This document shows, in pieces, positions 54,120-63,397 of a stretch of 64,000 nucleotides of DNA (positions within the stretch are counted from its first letter, which is position 1; every line of letters begins with the position of its first letter). The notes under the pieces were generated by a model. It did not search any database and was not told the DNA's origin. It was given only the letters and a program-made list of their open reading frames with translations. Origin of the DNA: Streptococcus pneumoniae (GTDB lineage Bacteria > Bacillota > Bacilli > Lactobacillales > Streptococcaceae); NCBI RefSeq assembly GCF_001113365.1, contig NZ_CKYA01000010.1, forward strand, positions 1 through 64,000, written 5' to 3'. The position numbers and the translations under genes are program-made.

Positions 54120-54614
54120 TTAAAATCCAAATTTTGATTTAAAATCACTCCAATAGCCAATAGATACATCTGGTAATAATTGGAATCTAACTTTATATCC
54201 TGCTTTTTCAATTGCTTCTAGTGCAACTGCTTCCTCTTGAGTAATTGATTGATTATTTCCCAACTTGATAGCACCTGGTCTATCGTTAGCAGGTCCTACA
54301 ATAATCTCTTTAACATCTCCTGGAATAAAGCCCTGGTCTACTAAAATTTCTTTCATATCAATTGGATTCTTAGTAATCAAAAAATATCTACTATCCGATT
54401 CTGTTACTTTAGATGATTTTTCTTTAAACGCTTCCTTTGTCCAAACAAATGTTTTTTTATCTGACGCACCTTTATATGCCTGAATTAAAACCTTATTAGA
54501 TGCAGCAGCATCATTTACTGCAATTAAGCCATCACATGGATGTTCTTTTGCCCATCTAGTGACTGTTTGTCCATGAATCATTCTATCGTCAATTCGTACA
54601 AATGTTACTACCAT
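54120..54614 (-). CDS. PTS mannose-family component IIB
   Basis: 164 aa, cytoplasmic. The phosphorylated histidine is in RIDDRMIHGQTVTRW (His15), in the usual position for the IIB fold, with later VGPANDRPGAIKLGN and LEAIEKAGYKVRFQLLP. It passes phosphate from IIA to the sugar. Gap to IIC 20 bp. Confidence 0.93.
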   Translation of the reverse strand: MVVTFVRIDDRMIHGQTVTRWAKEHPCDGLIAVNDAAASNKVLIQAYKGASDKKTFVWTKEAFKEKSSKVTESDSRYFLITKNPIDMKEILVDQGFIPGDVKEIIVGPANDRPGAIKLGNNQSITQEEAVALEAIEKAGYKVRFQLLPDVSIGYWSDFKSKFGF

Positions 54615-54640
54615 AATTTTTTATCCCTTTCCTTATATAA

Positions 54641-55078
54641 CTAAATATCGTCTTCTTCATTAAGATTATCATCCGATCCGACTTCAAATTCCTGTAGAGC
54701 TGAGGATGATTCGTTTAATATCGTAGAAACAAGTTCACTTCCAGTCAGAATGTCTTTCATCACCACTGCTGTAAGTGCCATTGTTAAGTTCATGCCTCCC
54801 AAAATAGTTGCATTCTCTAATTTTCCAAATTCTTCTAATACTGTTGCAACAGTTGTTAAAGGACTTCCCCCAACAATGTCTGCTAAAACAAGAACAGAAT
54901 CATTTTCATCCAGAGACGCAATAACATTCTTGACCTCTACAGAAAAATCTGCAAGACTTTCCCCATCTTTTAAGCCAATTGCTATGACATCATCTACCTT
55001 ATCCGAAGCAAACATAGAAAGAGATGATTTCAATCCCTCTGCGAGTCCTCCATGACTGACTAATATCAAATACTTCAT
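54641..55078 (-). CDS. PTS mannose-family component IIA
   Basis: 145 aa with the IIA active-site histidine in ILVSHGGLAEGLKSSL (His9) and VLADIVGGSPLTTV later. It accepts phosphate from HPr. Good AGGAGGGG site before the ATG. First PTS gene, 139 bp from the solute-binding protein. Confidence 0.93.
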   Translation of the reverse strand: MKYLILVSHGGLAEGLKSSLSMFASDKVDDVIAIGLKDGESLADFSVEVKNVIASLDENDSVLVLADIVGGSPLTTVATVLEEFGKLENATILGGMNLTMALTAVVMKDILTGSELVSTILNESSSALQEFEVGSDDNLNEEDDI

Positions 55079-55149
55079 ATTCCCCTCCTTTTATTGATTT
55101 CATTCTATCATCCTTATCTTCACTTTATAATTGTTAAATGTCACAAAAG

Positions 55150-55171
55150 TTTATTGATAAATGTCAATAAA
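55150..55171. promoter_or_regulatory. Inverted repeat between the sensory genes and the PTS operon
   Basis: TTTATTGA-N6-TCAATAAA, with TTGACA inside its minus-strand form, in the 139-bp gap ahead of the IIA gene. It is a candidate operator or promoter for the response regulator at 56507. The -10 box is not clear. Confidence 0.5.
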
Positions 55172-55217
55172 GACATCTGCCATGTTCATATTATTTAAGA
55201 AAAAATAATCTCGACAT

Positions 55218-56510
55218 CTATTTAAGGGTTCCTATATCTAGTTCTTTTTGTAACTTAATAAGACTACCTTCAATATCCGTGTTATTTTCATCCATAGATA
55301 ATGCTTCTAATCTTTCTTCTATTCCAACCAATGATTTTGAATCTATTCCTTTTAAAATAGTTGTAATTGAATTTTTCATTATATAATCCAATGAAGTAGT
55401 CGTTAAGGCATTTTGACCAATCATTCCTTTCTTCATCAACTCTTCACTCTTCAAACTAGTTACTACCTCTGGTAATACTGAGCTTCCTTGACCCTTATTA
55501 AATAAATTTTGTTGAATTTCACGATTAATTGTTAAAAATTCTATAAACGATACGGCAAGGTTTGAATTGCGAGAACGCGAAGAAACCACGTATAAGGAAG
55601 TATCTGTTACAGTCGAACGAATGTCTTCCTTAGTCGTTGGCAACGAAATACATGTCCAGTTAAAATTTGTATATTTGGCCACATGATAAGGAAAAGGTTT
55701 ATATGTACGATATTGTGCCAAACTCATTGGATAAAAGGCCACATGTCCTTCATCAAAATCTTTATAGGTTACTTTGTAGCGTCCGTTTAATTGATTCAAT
55801 CCCCTTATATAGGATAAAGCATCCTTCATTTCTGACGAATCTATACGAGGAATCCCACTCTCAGAAATAGTAACACCAAAGGCTGCTAGAGATTCTTTCC
55901 AACTATATCCTGTTATCCCAAATTGATCAACGATTCCATCTCCATCGGTATCTTTTGTAATTTTTTTACTAATCTCATATAGATCTTTCAGTGTCCACCC
56001 TACTTTAGGAATTTCAATGCCCTCTCTTAAAAGTAAATCTTGATTTACACACATCAACATGGGATTGCTTTCATATGGAAAACCGTATAAATCATCTCCG
56101 TATTTTGCTGCCTGCAAAGATACATCATAGAAATTAGAGGCATCTTCTTGAGACAGATAGGAATTTAGGTTTTTTAAAATACCTTTTGATGCAAATAAAG
56201 ATAATTGGTCGCTTGATAATAGAAATACATCCGGTTCAGAACCTTTTAAAATTTGACTTGAAATCCAATTAGAATACTCCTCCTTAGGAATACCTGAATC
56301 ATATACAATTTTAACCCCTGGATGAAGCTCTTCAAATTTCTTAATAGCCTCATCTAGTACATAGCTGTTATTCCCTGTAGGAATTCCCCAACTAGAATCA
56401 GAATAAAAACCCAGTCTAATAATCTTTATCTGCTTGTTTTCCCAAATAAGAAATAAACTCAAGCAACTTAGCACAAACAGTATCGCTAGAAACAATTGCT
56501 TTACTTTCAT
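55218..56510 (-). CDS. Extracellular sugar-type solute-binding protein
   Basis: 430 aa of the family-1 substrate-binding type: a hydrophobic N-terminus with VLSC as a possible lipobox, then LDEAIKKFEELHPGVKIVY and DVFLLSSDQLSLFA, and a helical C-terminal lobe. No ABC permease or ATPase genes accompany it, so it may act as a sensor. ATGA overlap with the response-regulator stop puts it in the same transcript. Confidence 0.82.
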   Translation of the reverse strand: MKVKQLFLAILFVLSCLSLFLIWENKQIKIIRLGFYSDSSWGIPTGNNSYVLDEAIKKFEELHPGVKIVYDSGIPKEEYSNWISSQILKGSEPDVFLLSSDQLSLFASKGILKNLNSYLSQEDASNFYDVSLQAAKYGDDLYGFPYESNPMLMCVNQDLLLREGIEIPKVGWTLKDLYEISKKITKDTDGDGIVDQFGITGYSWKESLAAFGVTISESGIPRIDSSEMKDALSYIRGLNQLNGRYKVTYKDFDEGHVAFYPMSLAQYRTYKPFPYHVAKYTNFNWTCISLPTTKEDIRSTVTDTSLYVVSSRSRNSNLAVSFIEFLTINREIQQNLFNKGQGSSVLPEVVTSLKSEELMKKGMIGQNALTTTSLDYIMKNSITTILKGIDSKSLVGIEERLEALSMDENNTDIEGSLIKLQKELDIGTLK

Positions 56511-57190
56511 TTATCCATTTCCTTCGAAAAATTCTTTTGTGTCACACCTGTTTGTACAGCCCATATGGCTAACTGTGTCCTATCTCTCAAATTTAGTTTT
56601 GAAAGAATGATAGAAAGGTAATTGCGCACTGTTCCCTCGGATAAAAAAAGATTACTGGCAATTTCCTTATTTGATTCTCCAAATGCCACTTGCTGAATAA
56701 TTTTCCATTCTGTCAGTGATATATTTTCAATATTCTCTTCCTTCACAGTAATAGAAAAATTGGTCTGTGCCATCTGCGAGAACAATTGAAATACCTTACT
56801 AGCTATATTAGGATTAATCATAGCTCCACCTTTATACACTGTCTGAATGGCTTGATATAACTCGTCGGTTGAAACTCCTTTTAATAAATAGCCAGATGCA
56901 CCATATTTTAAAGCACTAAAAATGAATTCGTCGTCATCAAATGTTGTTAAGATTATAATTTTTATATTTGGAAAACGTTTTTTGATTTCTTTTGTAGTCA
57001 ATACTCCGTCCATTCTGGGCATTCTAATGTCCATTAAAATTATATCCGGTTTTACAGTCATAATGTTATCCATAGCTTCGATACCGTCACCAACGACGGA
57101 TACAACATCAATATCAGCATATACTGATAAAATGATCTGCAAAGACTCTCTAATTAACGCCTGATCATCTGCAATCATTACCTTTATCAT
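56507..57190 (-). CDS. NarL/LuxR-type response regulator
   Basis: 227 aa. The receiver domain has the acidic pair ADDQ, the phospho-acceptor Asp in PDIILMDIRMPRMDG, Thr and Lys residues (LTTFDDDE, LLKG). The C-terminal LuxR helix-turn-helix is LTEWKIIQQVAFGESNKEIA ... GTVRNYLSIIL. I start at the ATG (57190) with GGAGG 8 nt upstream; a GTG 9 nt earlier touches the site. Overlaps the kinase gene by 26 nt. Confidence 0.92.
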   Translation of the reverse strand: MIKVMIADDQALIRESLQIILSVYADIDVVSVVGDGIEAMDNIMTVKPDIILMDIRMPRMDGVLTTKEIKKRFPNIKIIILTTFDDDEFIFSALKYGASGYLLKGVSTDELYQAIQTVYKGGAMINPNIASKVFQLFSQMAQTNFSITVKEENIENISLTEWKIIQQVAFGESNKEIASNLFLSEGTVRNYLSIILSKLNLRDRTQLAIWAVQTGVTQKNFSKEMDK

Positions 57191-58502
57191 ATACTTCACC
57201 TCCTATTTTTGGAAAAACTATTTTAGTGTAAAATCCTTCCCTATTTTCAAAATGAATAGAACCACCTAAAATAGAAACTCGCTCTCTCATTTGTTTCAAG
57301 CCATACCCAATTTGTAAGTCGTCAAAACCTATTCCATTATCGTGCAAAACTATTATGTTGTTATCCTCACTCATAAAGCGAATGCTCATTTTACTAGCAT
57401 GTCCGTGACGAACAGAATTTGTCATAGATTCTTGTATAATCCTAAAAATAGTATCTTCCTGCATAACATCTAAATCAATATTCCCCCATTCATATTTTAG
57501 ATCGACAGAGAGTTTTGATAGAGACTCATACTCACTAATCATTAATATTAGAGCATCTTTTAAACCATTATTTTGCAAAGCTCCTGGTCTTAGTCTATGT
57601 AATGATCCCCTAACATCTTTTATCCCCTCTCTAACTGCATTTGAAACATTTTTCAACTGTTCTTTAGCACGGATAGGATGAACATCAATTAGTACAGAAA
57701 CAGCATCAATCCCTGCTGAAATTCCTGTCAACGCATGACCTAGAGTATCATGAATTTCCCGAGCAATTCTTTTCCTTTCTCGATCTTCAGCGATTTTCTC
57801 TGATAACGATATGTAATGATTCAATTCAGTGTTGACTCTAGATAACATTTTAAGCTCTTCCTCAATATTATGGTGCTCTTTAATTACGTATAGGATATAA
57901 GACAATAAAGAGATGATGAAAATAATAACGTTTAATGACGTCAATGCATTTTCTAAAAATAACACTACACCTCGTATGGACGATGGGTAAAATTGGATAT
58001 AGGTAGAAAGAGATGGAACTTTTATAAATAGTGACAAGATTTCATAGTCTGTTAAAAGTAACATTAAAAAACTCAAGAAAATAAAAATAATCCAAGAATG
58101 TTTACTATCAGAGTCTTGAAACTCTCTTGAACTATAGAATATATCAGCAAAAACTAATAATATTATTCCATTGTATGACAGATTTTGTGACCATATAACA
58201 CCAATCATTAATACTATTTCAAACAAATTCCATTTTGAAAAAATTGGCCATTTTTTCTCAGTTGAATACATTTTATAGGTAGATATAAAAATAATACCGA
58301 CAAAAAAAATAATTGAATACCAAAAAATCTGGTCAGGTGATTTTGAAATATTGTTTAATTCTCCCAATAAGAGTATCATCTGTCCCTTTGAAATTACATA
58401 GTTTGTAATTTGTATATACAAAGCTCCATTGTATATAATGGTTAGAAAATTAATTAATAAAAGCAAAATTATAGAGTACTGGACACCTTTTACCTGTTTC
58501 AT
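57165..58502 (-). CDS. Membrane histidine kinase (HisKA_3 type)
   Basis: 445 aa. About seven membrane helices (1-215) are followed by a short coiled coil, the phospho-acceptor box ARERKRIAREIHDTLGHALTG-type (RIAREIHDTLGHALTG), the ATPase N-box RIIQESMTNSVRHGHA and the G1 box HDNGIGFD. It phosphorylates the adjacent NarL-type regulator. The ATG shares bases with the stop of the upstream sugar-binding gene (TAATG). Confidence 0.92.
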   Translation of the reverse strand: MKQVKGVQYSIILLLLINFLTIIYNGALYIQITNYVISKGQMILLLGELNNISKSPDQIFWYSIIFFVGIIFISTYKMYSTEKKWPIFSKWNLFEIVLMIGVIWSQNLSYNGIILLVFADIFYSSREFQDSDSKHSWIIFIFLSFLMLLLTDYEILSLFIKVPSLSTYIQFYPSSIRGVVLFLENALTSLNVIIFIISLLSYILYVIKEHHNIEEELKMLSRVNTELNHYISLSEKIAEDRERKRIAREIHDTLGHALTGISAGIDAVSVLIDVHPIRAKEQLKNVSNAVREGIKDVRGSLHRLRPGALQNNGLKDALILMISEYESLSKLSVDLKYEWGNIDLDVMQEDTIFRIIQESMTNSVRHGHASKMSIRFMSEDNNIIVLHDNGIGFDDLQIGYGLKQMRERVSILGGSIHFENREGFYTKIVFPKIGGEVYDKGNDCR

Positions 58503-59467
58503 TACTGCCACCCATTAATATCAAACTGAATTATATTATTTTTATCAACAAATTGTACAGGTATAGTATATAATTCTTCAACTTCTTCTTTTTTTACTAA
58601 TAAATCTATTGTTTCCGATACTTTTCTACCCATATGAGATGGAAATTGAGCAACCGTTCCCGTAACTTCATCTGTTGTAGCTAATAAATGCTTCATATCT
58701 GGTGAACCATCTATTCCGTAAATAAGTTTTTTTGAAGTTACTTTCAATTCTTTAATTGCTGCTAAAGCTCCTATAGCTGCTCTATCATTTAAAGCCACTA
58801 TAGCATCAAATTGTAAACCTTCAGATAAGGCATCACCTACAGTAGTCATAGCATACTCTGTTTGACCAACCGTTTCTCTTTCTGAGATAATTTGATAATG
58901 TTCTTCTGATTTTATTGTATCCAAAAAACCAGTTATTCTCTGATTAGCTGATAAAGCATCTTTATGCGTTAACAAAAGAATATGAGCATTTGAGGTACGT
59001 TTCATCAAATCCTTGGCAATTAATATCCCAGCATGATAATTATCAGAAACTATACTCGTATCAACTTTTATATTATTCAACTGACTATCTACTGCTATAA
59101 CTCTAATTCCAAAATTCTTTGCCCTACTTAACGCTTCTACAATTTGCTCGCTATCACTCTTAACCGGATTAATAACAATAACATTCACTCGCTTCTCTAT
59201 AAACTCATCAATTTGTTTACTCTGTTTTTCTTCACTCATCTCTGCATCCCGAGTATACAATATCTGACCTTCTGAATCAGAATAGCGTTGAATCTCATTA
59301 TGTAAATGTCTATAAAATTCACTATTCATCGTCATATAAGTCGCTCCAACTTTTATTTGTCCCGGAATAGGATCTGTCTGACTCACATGAGTATAAATCG
59401 CAAAAACAAATACGACTACTGTACAAAATATAATTTTGACGATTGTTCTTGTATATTCTCTACTCAT
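58502..59467 (-). CDS. RbsB-like membrane-anchored sugar-binding protein
   Basis: 321 aa with an uncleaved N-terminal anchor (TIVKIIFCTVVVFVFAIY) and a Peripla_BP_4 fold (VNVIVINPVKSDSEQIVEAL, SANQRITGFLDTI, AIVALNDRAAIGALAAIKEL, YGIDGSPDMKHLL). It probably senses an extracellular sugar and signals through the adjacent kinase. GGAGG precedes the ATG at 59467. It is the promoter-proximal gene of the sensory operon. Confidence 0.87.
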   Translation of the reverse strand: MSREYTRTIVKIIFCTVVVFVFAIYTHVSQTDPIPGQIKVGATYMTMNSEFYRHLHNEIQRYSDSEGQILYTRDAEMSEEKQSKQIDEFIEKRVNVIVINPVKSDSEQIVEALSRAKNFGIRVIAVDSQLNNIKVDTSIVSDNYHAGILIAKDLMKRTSNAHILLLTHKDALSANQRITGFLDTIKSEEHYQIISERETVGQTEYAMTTVGDALSEGLQFDAIVALNDRAAIGALAAIKELKVTSKKLIYGIDGSPDMKHLLATTDEVTGTVAQFPSHMGRKVSETIDLLVKKEEVEELYTIPVQFVDKNNIIQFDINGWQ

Positions 59468-59522
59468 TCCAACCTCCAAAAAGTTTCAACTAGTTCATTG
59501 TAACACATTTAGACATTATAAA

Positions 59523-59549
59523 AAAGCCTGAGAGCAACTCAGACTTTTC
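59523..59549 (-). terminator. Terminator after ssbB
   Basis: AGTCTGAG / CTCAGGCT stem with TTTTTTAT on the minus strand, 6 bp past the stop. Confidence 0.85.
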
Positions 59550-59554
59550 AATGT

Positions 59555-59950
59555 TTAAAATGGCAATTCTTCCTCTTCCAAAACCAAATCTGCCAAATCC
59601 TGCCCAGCGTTATTTTCTCGCATAGCACGTTGGGCACGACTTTCCAAGAGTTGGAATCCTGTGACGAGGACTTCGGTCACGTAGTTCATCTGACCATTTT
59701 TCTCAAAACGACGTGTACGTAATTCCCCATCCACTGAAATGAGACTACCTTTTGTTGCGTAGCTTGCCAAGCTTTCTGCTAGTCTACCCCATAGGACCAT
59801 ATTTACAAAATCGGCTTCACGTTCACCGTTTTGATCTTTGTAACGACGGTTCACAGCGATAGTTGCTCGTGCTACTGACTTGTCATTGTTGGTTTTGTGC
59901 AATTCTGGTGTAGACGTTAAACGTCCAATCAAGATAACTTTATTATACAT
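59555..59950 (-). CDS. ssbB: Competence-induced single-strand DNA-binding protein SsbB
   Basis: 131 aa, YNKVILIGRLTSTPELHKT and DFVNMVLWGRLAE, with the acidic tail EEEELPF. Length and sequence match pneumococcal SsbB/CilA, which protects incoming transforming DNA. A perfect SigX box lies 22 bp upstream. Confidence 0.96.
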   Translation of the reverse strand: MYNKVILIGRLTSTPELHKTNNDKSVARATIAVNRRYKDQNGEREADFVNMVLWGRLAESLASYATKGSLISVDGELRTRRFEKNGQMNYVTEVLVTGFQLLESRAQRAMRENNAGQDLADLVLEEEELPF

Positions 59951-59971
59951 ATTTTCTTCCTCCTACTTATC

Positions 59972-59979
59972 TATTCGTA
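59972..59979 (-). promoter_or_regulatory. SigX (cin) box of ssbB
   Basis: TACGAATA on the minus strand, the late-competence sigma-X recognition element, 22 bp before the ssbB ATG. It places the gene in the competence regulon. Confidence 0.95.
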
Positions 59980-60027
59980 GGAAATCAAAAAAAGTTACAG
60001 AAATTTGTAACTTTTCGAGGAATTTTT

Positions 60028-60789
60028 TTACTTTTTATGAACCATGAAACCTGTCGCCTGTTGATTGGCCATAATGATCATATCTGTAATCTGCACACGA
60101 CGAGGTTGACTGGTCACATAGACTACTGTGTCGGCGATGTCCGATGCCTGCAAGGCTTCGATTCCCTGATAAACCGTCGCAGCCCGCTCTTTGTCACCAT
60201 GAAAACGCACTGTAGAAAAATCTGTTTCGACAATTCCAGGCTGAATGGTCGTCACCTTGATATCCGTTGCAATGGTATCAATTCGCAGACCATCTGAAAA
60301 GGTCTTAACTGCTGCCTTGGTAGCTGAATAAACTGCTGCACCTGCATAGGCGTAGATTCCTGCGGTTGACCCCATGTTGATGATATGTCCTTGATTGGCT
60401 TTTACCATTGTTGGCAAGAAACAGCGAGTGACTGCCATCAAACCTTTGACATTGGTATCCAACATAGTTAACATATCCAACTCTTCATAGTCTTGATAAG
60501 GTGCTAAACCTAGAGCCAGTCCGGCATTGTTGACCAGAATATCAATCTGACCTATCGTTTCTAGAATATCAGAGCATACAGTCTTTACCATGGTCATATC
60601 CGTGACATCTAGGGGAAAAGTCCAAACTGTTTGATTTGGAAAAGTTTCTGCAAACTCCGACTTGAGGGTTTCTAGTCTGTCTATCCGTCGTCCAGTTAGA
60701 ACGACATTCTCACCCTGCTCTAGATAAGCACGCGCAATTGCTTCACCAATTCCTGATGTCGCTCCTGTAATCACTACATTTTTTGCCAT
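60028..60789 (-). CDS. Short-chain dehydrogenase/reductase
   Basis: 253 aa with the SDR cofactor motif TGATSGIG (8-15), NNAG, catalytic Ser in INMGSTAG and the YSATK Tyr-Lys pair. The YdfG-like sequence suggests an NADP-dependent hydroxy-acid or sugar dehydrogenase. Chromosomal, single gene. Confidence 0.93.
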   Translation of the reverse strand: MAKNVVITGATSGIGEAIARAYLEQGENVVLTGRRIDRLETLKSEFAETFPNQTVWTFPLDVTDMTMVKTVCSDILETIGQIDILVNNAGLALGLAPYQDYEELDMLTMLDTNVKGLMAVTRCFLPTMVKANQGHIINMGSTAGIYAYAGAAVYSATKAAVKTFSDGLRIDTIATDIKVTTIQPGIVETDFSTVRFHGDKERAATVYQGIEALQASDIADTVVYVTSQPRRVQITDMIIMANQQATGFMVHKK

Positions 60790-60830
60790 CTTATTTCCTT
60801 CTATCTAGTGGTCCAGATACTGATAACTTC

Positions 60831-61457
60831 CTAAGCAGTCCAATGCTTAGCCGGGTCGAATGGTGTTCCGACAACTTGGTCTTCTGATAATTCAATAATA
60901 CCACGTTTTTGCGGAGCATTTGGCAAGGCAAGTTCACGAGGGCTGCACATCATACCAAAACTCTTTTCACCACGAAGTTCACCTGGGAAAATGAGGTTGC
61001 CTTTGGGCATCATAGCTCCAGGAAGAGCTACAATGGTTTTCAAACCTACACGCGCATTAGGAGCCCCTGCAACAATTTGCACTGTCTTGTCACTTGCAAC
61101 TGCAACTTGGCAGATGTTAAGGTGGTCGCTATCTGGATGAGCTACCATCTCGACAATCTCACCAACAACAAACTTAGGTTCCTTGTCATTAACAATTTCC
61201 TCTGCAAAACCTTCCGCCTGTAATTCTTGGTTCAAACGAGCGACTTGCTTATCTGATAAAAAGACTTGACCGCGCTCTGCAATTTCAAACAAACTTGAAA
61301 CTTCGAAAATATTCCAAGCCACTGTTTCCCCATTATCTTTGAGGAAAACACGAGCTACCTTGCCTTTGCGCTCCACATCCAGTTTGGCATCTCCGCTATT
61401 TTTCACGATGACCATAAGGACATCACCGACATGTTCTTTATTATATGTAAAAATCAT
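60831..61457 (-). CDS. ytpR: YtpR-type tRNA-binding-domain protein
   Basis: 208 aa. The C-terminal half carries the EMAP/tRNA-binding OB-fold (VVGEIVEMVAHPDSDHLNICQV, KTVQIVAGAPNARVG, FPGELRGEKSFGMMCSPREL). Found in PheT-type and YtpR proteins. AGGAAACA site precedes the ATG. Forms a group with the next two genes. Confidence 0.92.
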   Translation of the reverse strand: MIFTYNKEHVGDVLMVIVKNSGDAKLDVERKGKVARVFLKDNGETVAWNIFEVSSLFEIAERGQVFLSDKQVARLNQELQAEGFAEEIVNDKEPKFVVGEIVEMVAHPDSDHLNICQVAVASDKTVQIVAGAPNARVGLKTIVALPGAMMPKGNLIFPGELRGEKSFGMMCSPRELALPNAPQKRGIIELSEDQVVGTPFDPAKHWTA

Positions 61458-61472
61458 TGTTTCCTTTTTCTC

Positions 61473-61790
61473 CTATTTCAGTCCTGTTAAAAAGTCGTTA
61501 ATTTGTTGCTTACTTTTACGGTCGCGATTAACAAAACGACCAATTTCCTTGTCCTTTTCTAGAACAACAAGGCTAGGAATTCCGTAAACATCCCAGAGTT
61601 TGGCCAAATCCATATACTGGTCTCGGTCCACACGAATAAAGGTAAACTCTGGATTAGTTTTCTCAATCTCTGGCAAGGCAGGATAGATATAGCGGCAATC
61701 ACCACACCAGTCTGCTACAAAAAGAAAGACTTTCTTCCCATCTTTTTCTACTAAAGATGCTAATTCTTCTAAACTTGCTGGTTGTATCAT
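61473..61790 (-). CDS. Thioredoxin-family protein
   Basis: 105 aa with the active site WCGDC in VADWCGDCRYIYPALPEIE and the cis-Pro region YGIPSLVVLE. It reduces disulfides or small substrates in the cytoplasm. Its start overlaps the DUF4651 stop by 4 nt. Confidence 0.95.
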   Translation of the reverse strand: MIQPASLEELASLVEKDGKKVFLFVADWCGDCRYIYPALPEIEKTNPEFTFIRVDRDQYMDLAKLWDVYGIPSLVVLEKDKEIGRFVNRDRKSKQQINDFLTGLK

Positions 61791-62086
61791 AAGACTTCCT
61801 CCTCATAGACTAGGTCTTCATTTTCATAGACAAAGGTATAATGACGGCCATCCTCAAAAATGACGCCACCAACCAAGCTCTCTAGACTGCTTTCATAAAC
61901 TTGAACATAGAGGGTCGCAATTTCTCCCATGTCTGAAAAATGGTCTCGCACAATCGCTGTCAACTCCTCCTGAGTCTTCATGAGCTTACGGTCATCTGCA
62001 ACTTTTTTCGTAGCAAGGGCAAGGCTCCCAATACCAAGCAGAGCCAGACTTGCCATCCACATTTTTTTAGCTTTCATACCATTCAT
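61787..62086 (-). CDS. DUF4651 protein with N-terminal membrane helix
   Basis: 99 aa: a basic start and one hydrophobic helix (MWMASLALLGIGSLALA), followed by a small alpha-beta domain (EIATLYVQVYESSLESLVGG, HYTFVYENEDLVYEEEVL). The family is found beside the thioredoxin gene in streptococci. Function unknown. Confidence 0.85.
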   Translation of the reverse strand: MNGMKAKKMWMASLALLGIGSLALATKKVADDRKLMKTQEELTAIVRDHFSDMGEIATLYVQVYESSLESLVGGVIFEDGRHYTFVYENEDLVYEEEVL

Positions 62087-62277
62087 TTTAACACAAAAAA
62101 GGCTTTAGGACAAATGAGGAAGCAGCAGAAAAGCAAGTAAAAAGCCTCTTCCTTTAAGGAAAAGGACTTCTTATACTAGAGCAAGCTAGAAAGCTAGTCG
62201 CAGGCTGCTCAAAACAGCGTTTTGAGGTTGTGGATGACGCTGGCGTGGTTTGAAGAGATTTTCGAAGAGTATTATTC

Positions 62278-62481
62278 TTATTGCCAGGCACCTGAGTTGC
62301 CAACGTAGTAACCATCAGGTGTGTAGGTATTGCGAAGCATCTTACCTGATGAAGCCAGATAATACCACTTACCATTGTCTTTGATCCAATCATTCGCTTG
62401 CATGGCACCAGAAGAACTTACATAATACCATTCTCCCTTGTCATAAACCCAAGCGCTTACTTTCATAGCTCCTGAGCAATT
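62278..62481 (-). pseudogene. Choline-binding-repeat remnant
   Basis: About 66 codons of choline-binding repeats (WVYDKGEWYYVSSSGAMQ, WIKDNGKWYYLASSGKML, then GNSGAWQ and stop). There is no signal peptide or catalytic domain. Upstream a TGA interrupts the frame a few codons before SGAMKV, so this looks like the C-terminal scrap of a deleted choline-binding protein. Confidence 0.8.
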
Positions 62482-62718
62482 AAAGGTTCAAAAAGCTGTC
62501 CAATATCATTCATTTTTTTAAAAACATTTGACACTACATCATCCACGCTGTAGGACATAGATACATCAAACGTAAGAGCCAAAATATCGAAAAATATACA
62601 ACTTTTAAAGGCAACATTTCATTTTTTAAAGTCTAACAACCATAGAACTGAAATCAGAGCAAGGCATCAATTTCCTACTCTTAGTACGCCTATTTTGATG
62701 ATTGAAGTGAAGATTTTT

Positions 62719-63393
62719 TTATTTAACGTAGACAATCCCCAATTTCCCAAAAGCCACATCTCCACGGATAATCAAGGTTTTACTTGTTGGGGCTAGAGAA
62801 GTATCTGCCTTGGCTACACCACAGAAAGTTTCCACCTTCAAATCAACTCTCCAATGTTGGGGAACATAGATAACTGCCTTTCCAAAACCAACTTCTACTT
62901 TCAGGGTTGCAGTATCTCCTAAAATCTCTGCATTGTCGTAATATATCTTGGCATTGCCAAAACCAACTTCTACTTGATCCTCTACCAATTCTTGATTTTG
63001 CTTGTAGAAAGTCCCAGTCCCAAAAGCAACTTCCTTATCTGTAAGAATGTTTTTTTCACCATCATACCACCATTTTTTTCCATTCCAAGTTCTGTTAGAA
63101 TGAGTGAGTGCGCTGACACCCATTACGATTAAAATACTAGCTAAAATAAGCGAAATAGGAGATAGCTGAATCCAATCATAAAAAAGATTCACTATATTTA
63201 ATGCTGTTAATGCTAAAAAAGTGGCACTTGTCCAATGATGCCTAAGGGAAGATTCTATTGCCTTATACAATAGAAAAGCGATAAAGACAAAAGGAGAATA
63301 CTTAGTCTCCAAAGATGGAACACCATAATGTCCCTGTAATAAAATCCATGCTGCCAATACTAGCAACACAATACCAAATGCTTTCTTTTTCAT
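62719..63393 (-). CDS. LiaF-like membrane protein with C-terminal toast-rack domain
   Basis: 224 aa: about four membrane helices (IVLLVLAAWILLQG ... LILASILIVMGVSALTH), then a beta-rich cytoplasmic or surface part with repeated VEVGFGKAVIYVP-type motifs, as in LiaF/VraT-like proteins. Paired with a LytTR regulator 4 bp upstream, it probably modulates a cell-envelope response. Confidence 0.75.
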   Translation of the reverse strand: MKKKAFGIVLLVLAAWILLQGHYGVPSLETKYSPFVFIAFLLYKAIESSLRHHWTSATFLALTALNIVNLFYDWIQLSPISLILASILIVMGVSALTHSNRTWNGKKWWYDGEKNILTDKEVAFGTGTFYKQNQELVEDQVEVGFGNAKIYYDNAEILGDTATLKVEVGFGKAVIYVPQHWRVDLKVETFCGVAKADTSLAPTSKTLIIRGDVAFGKLGIVYVK

Positions 63394-63397
63394 GTTC

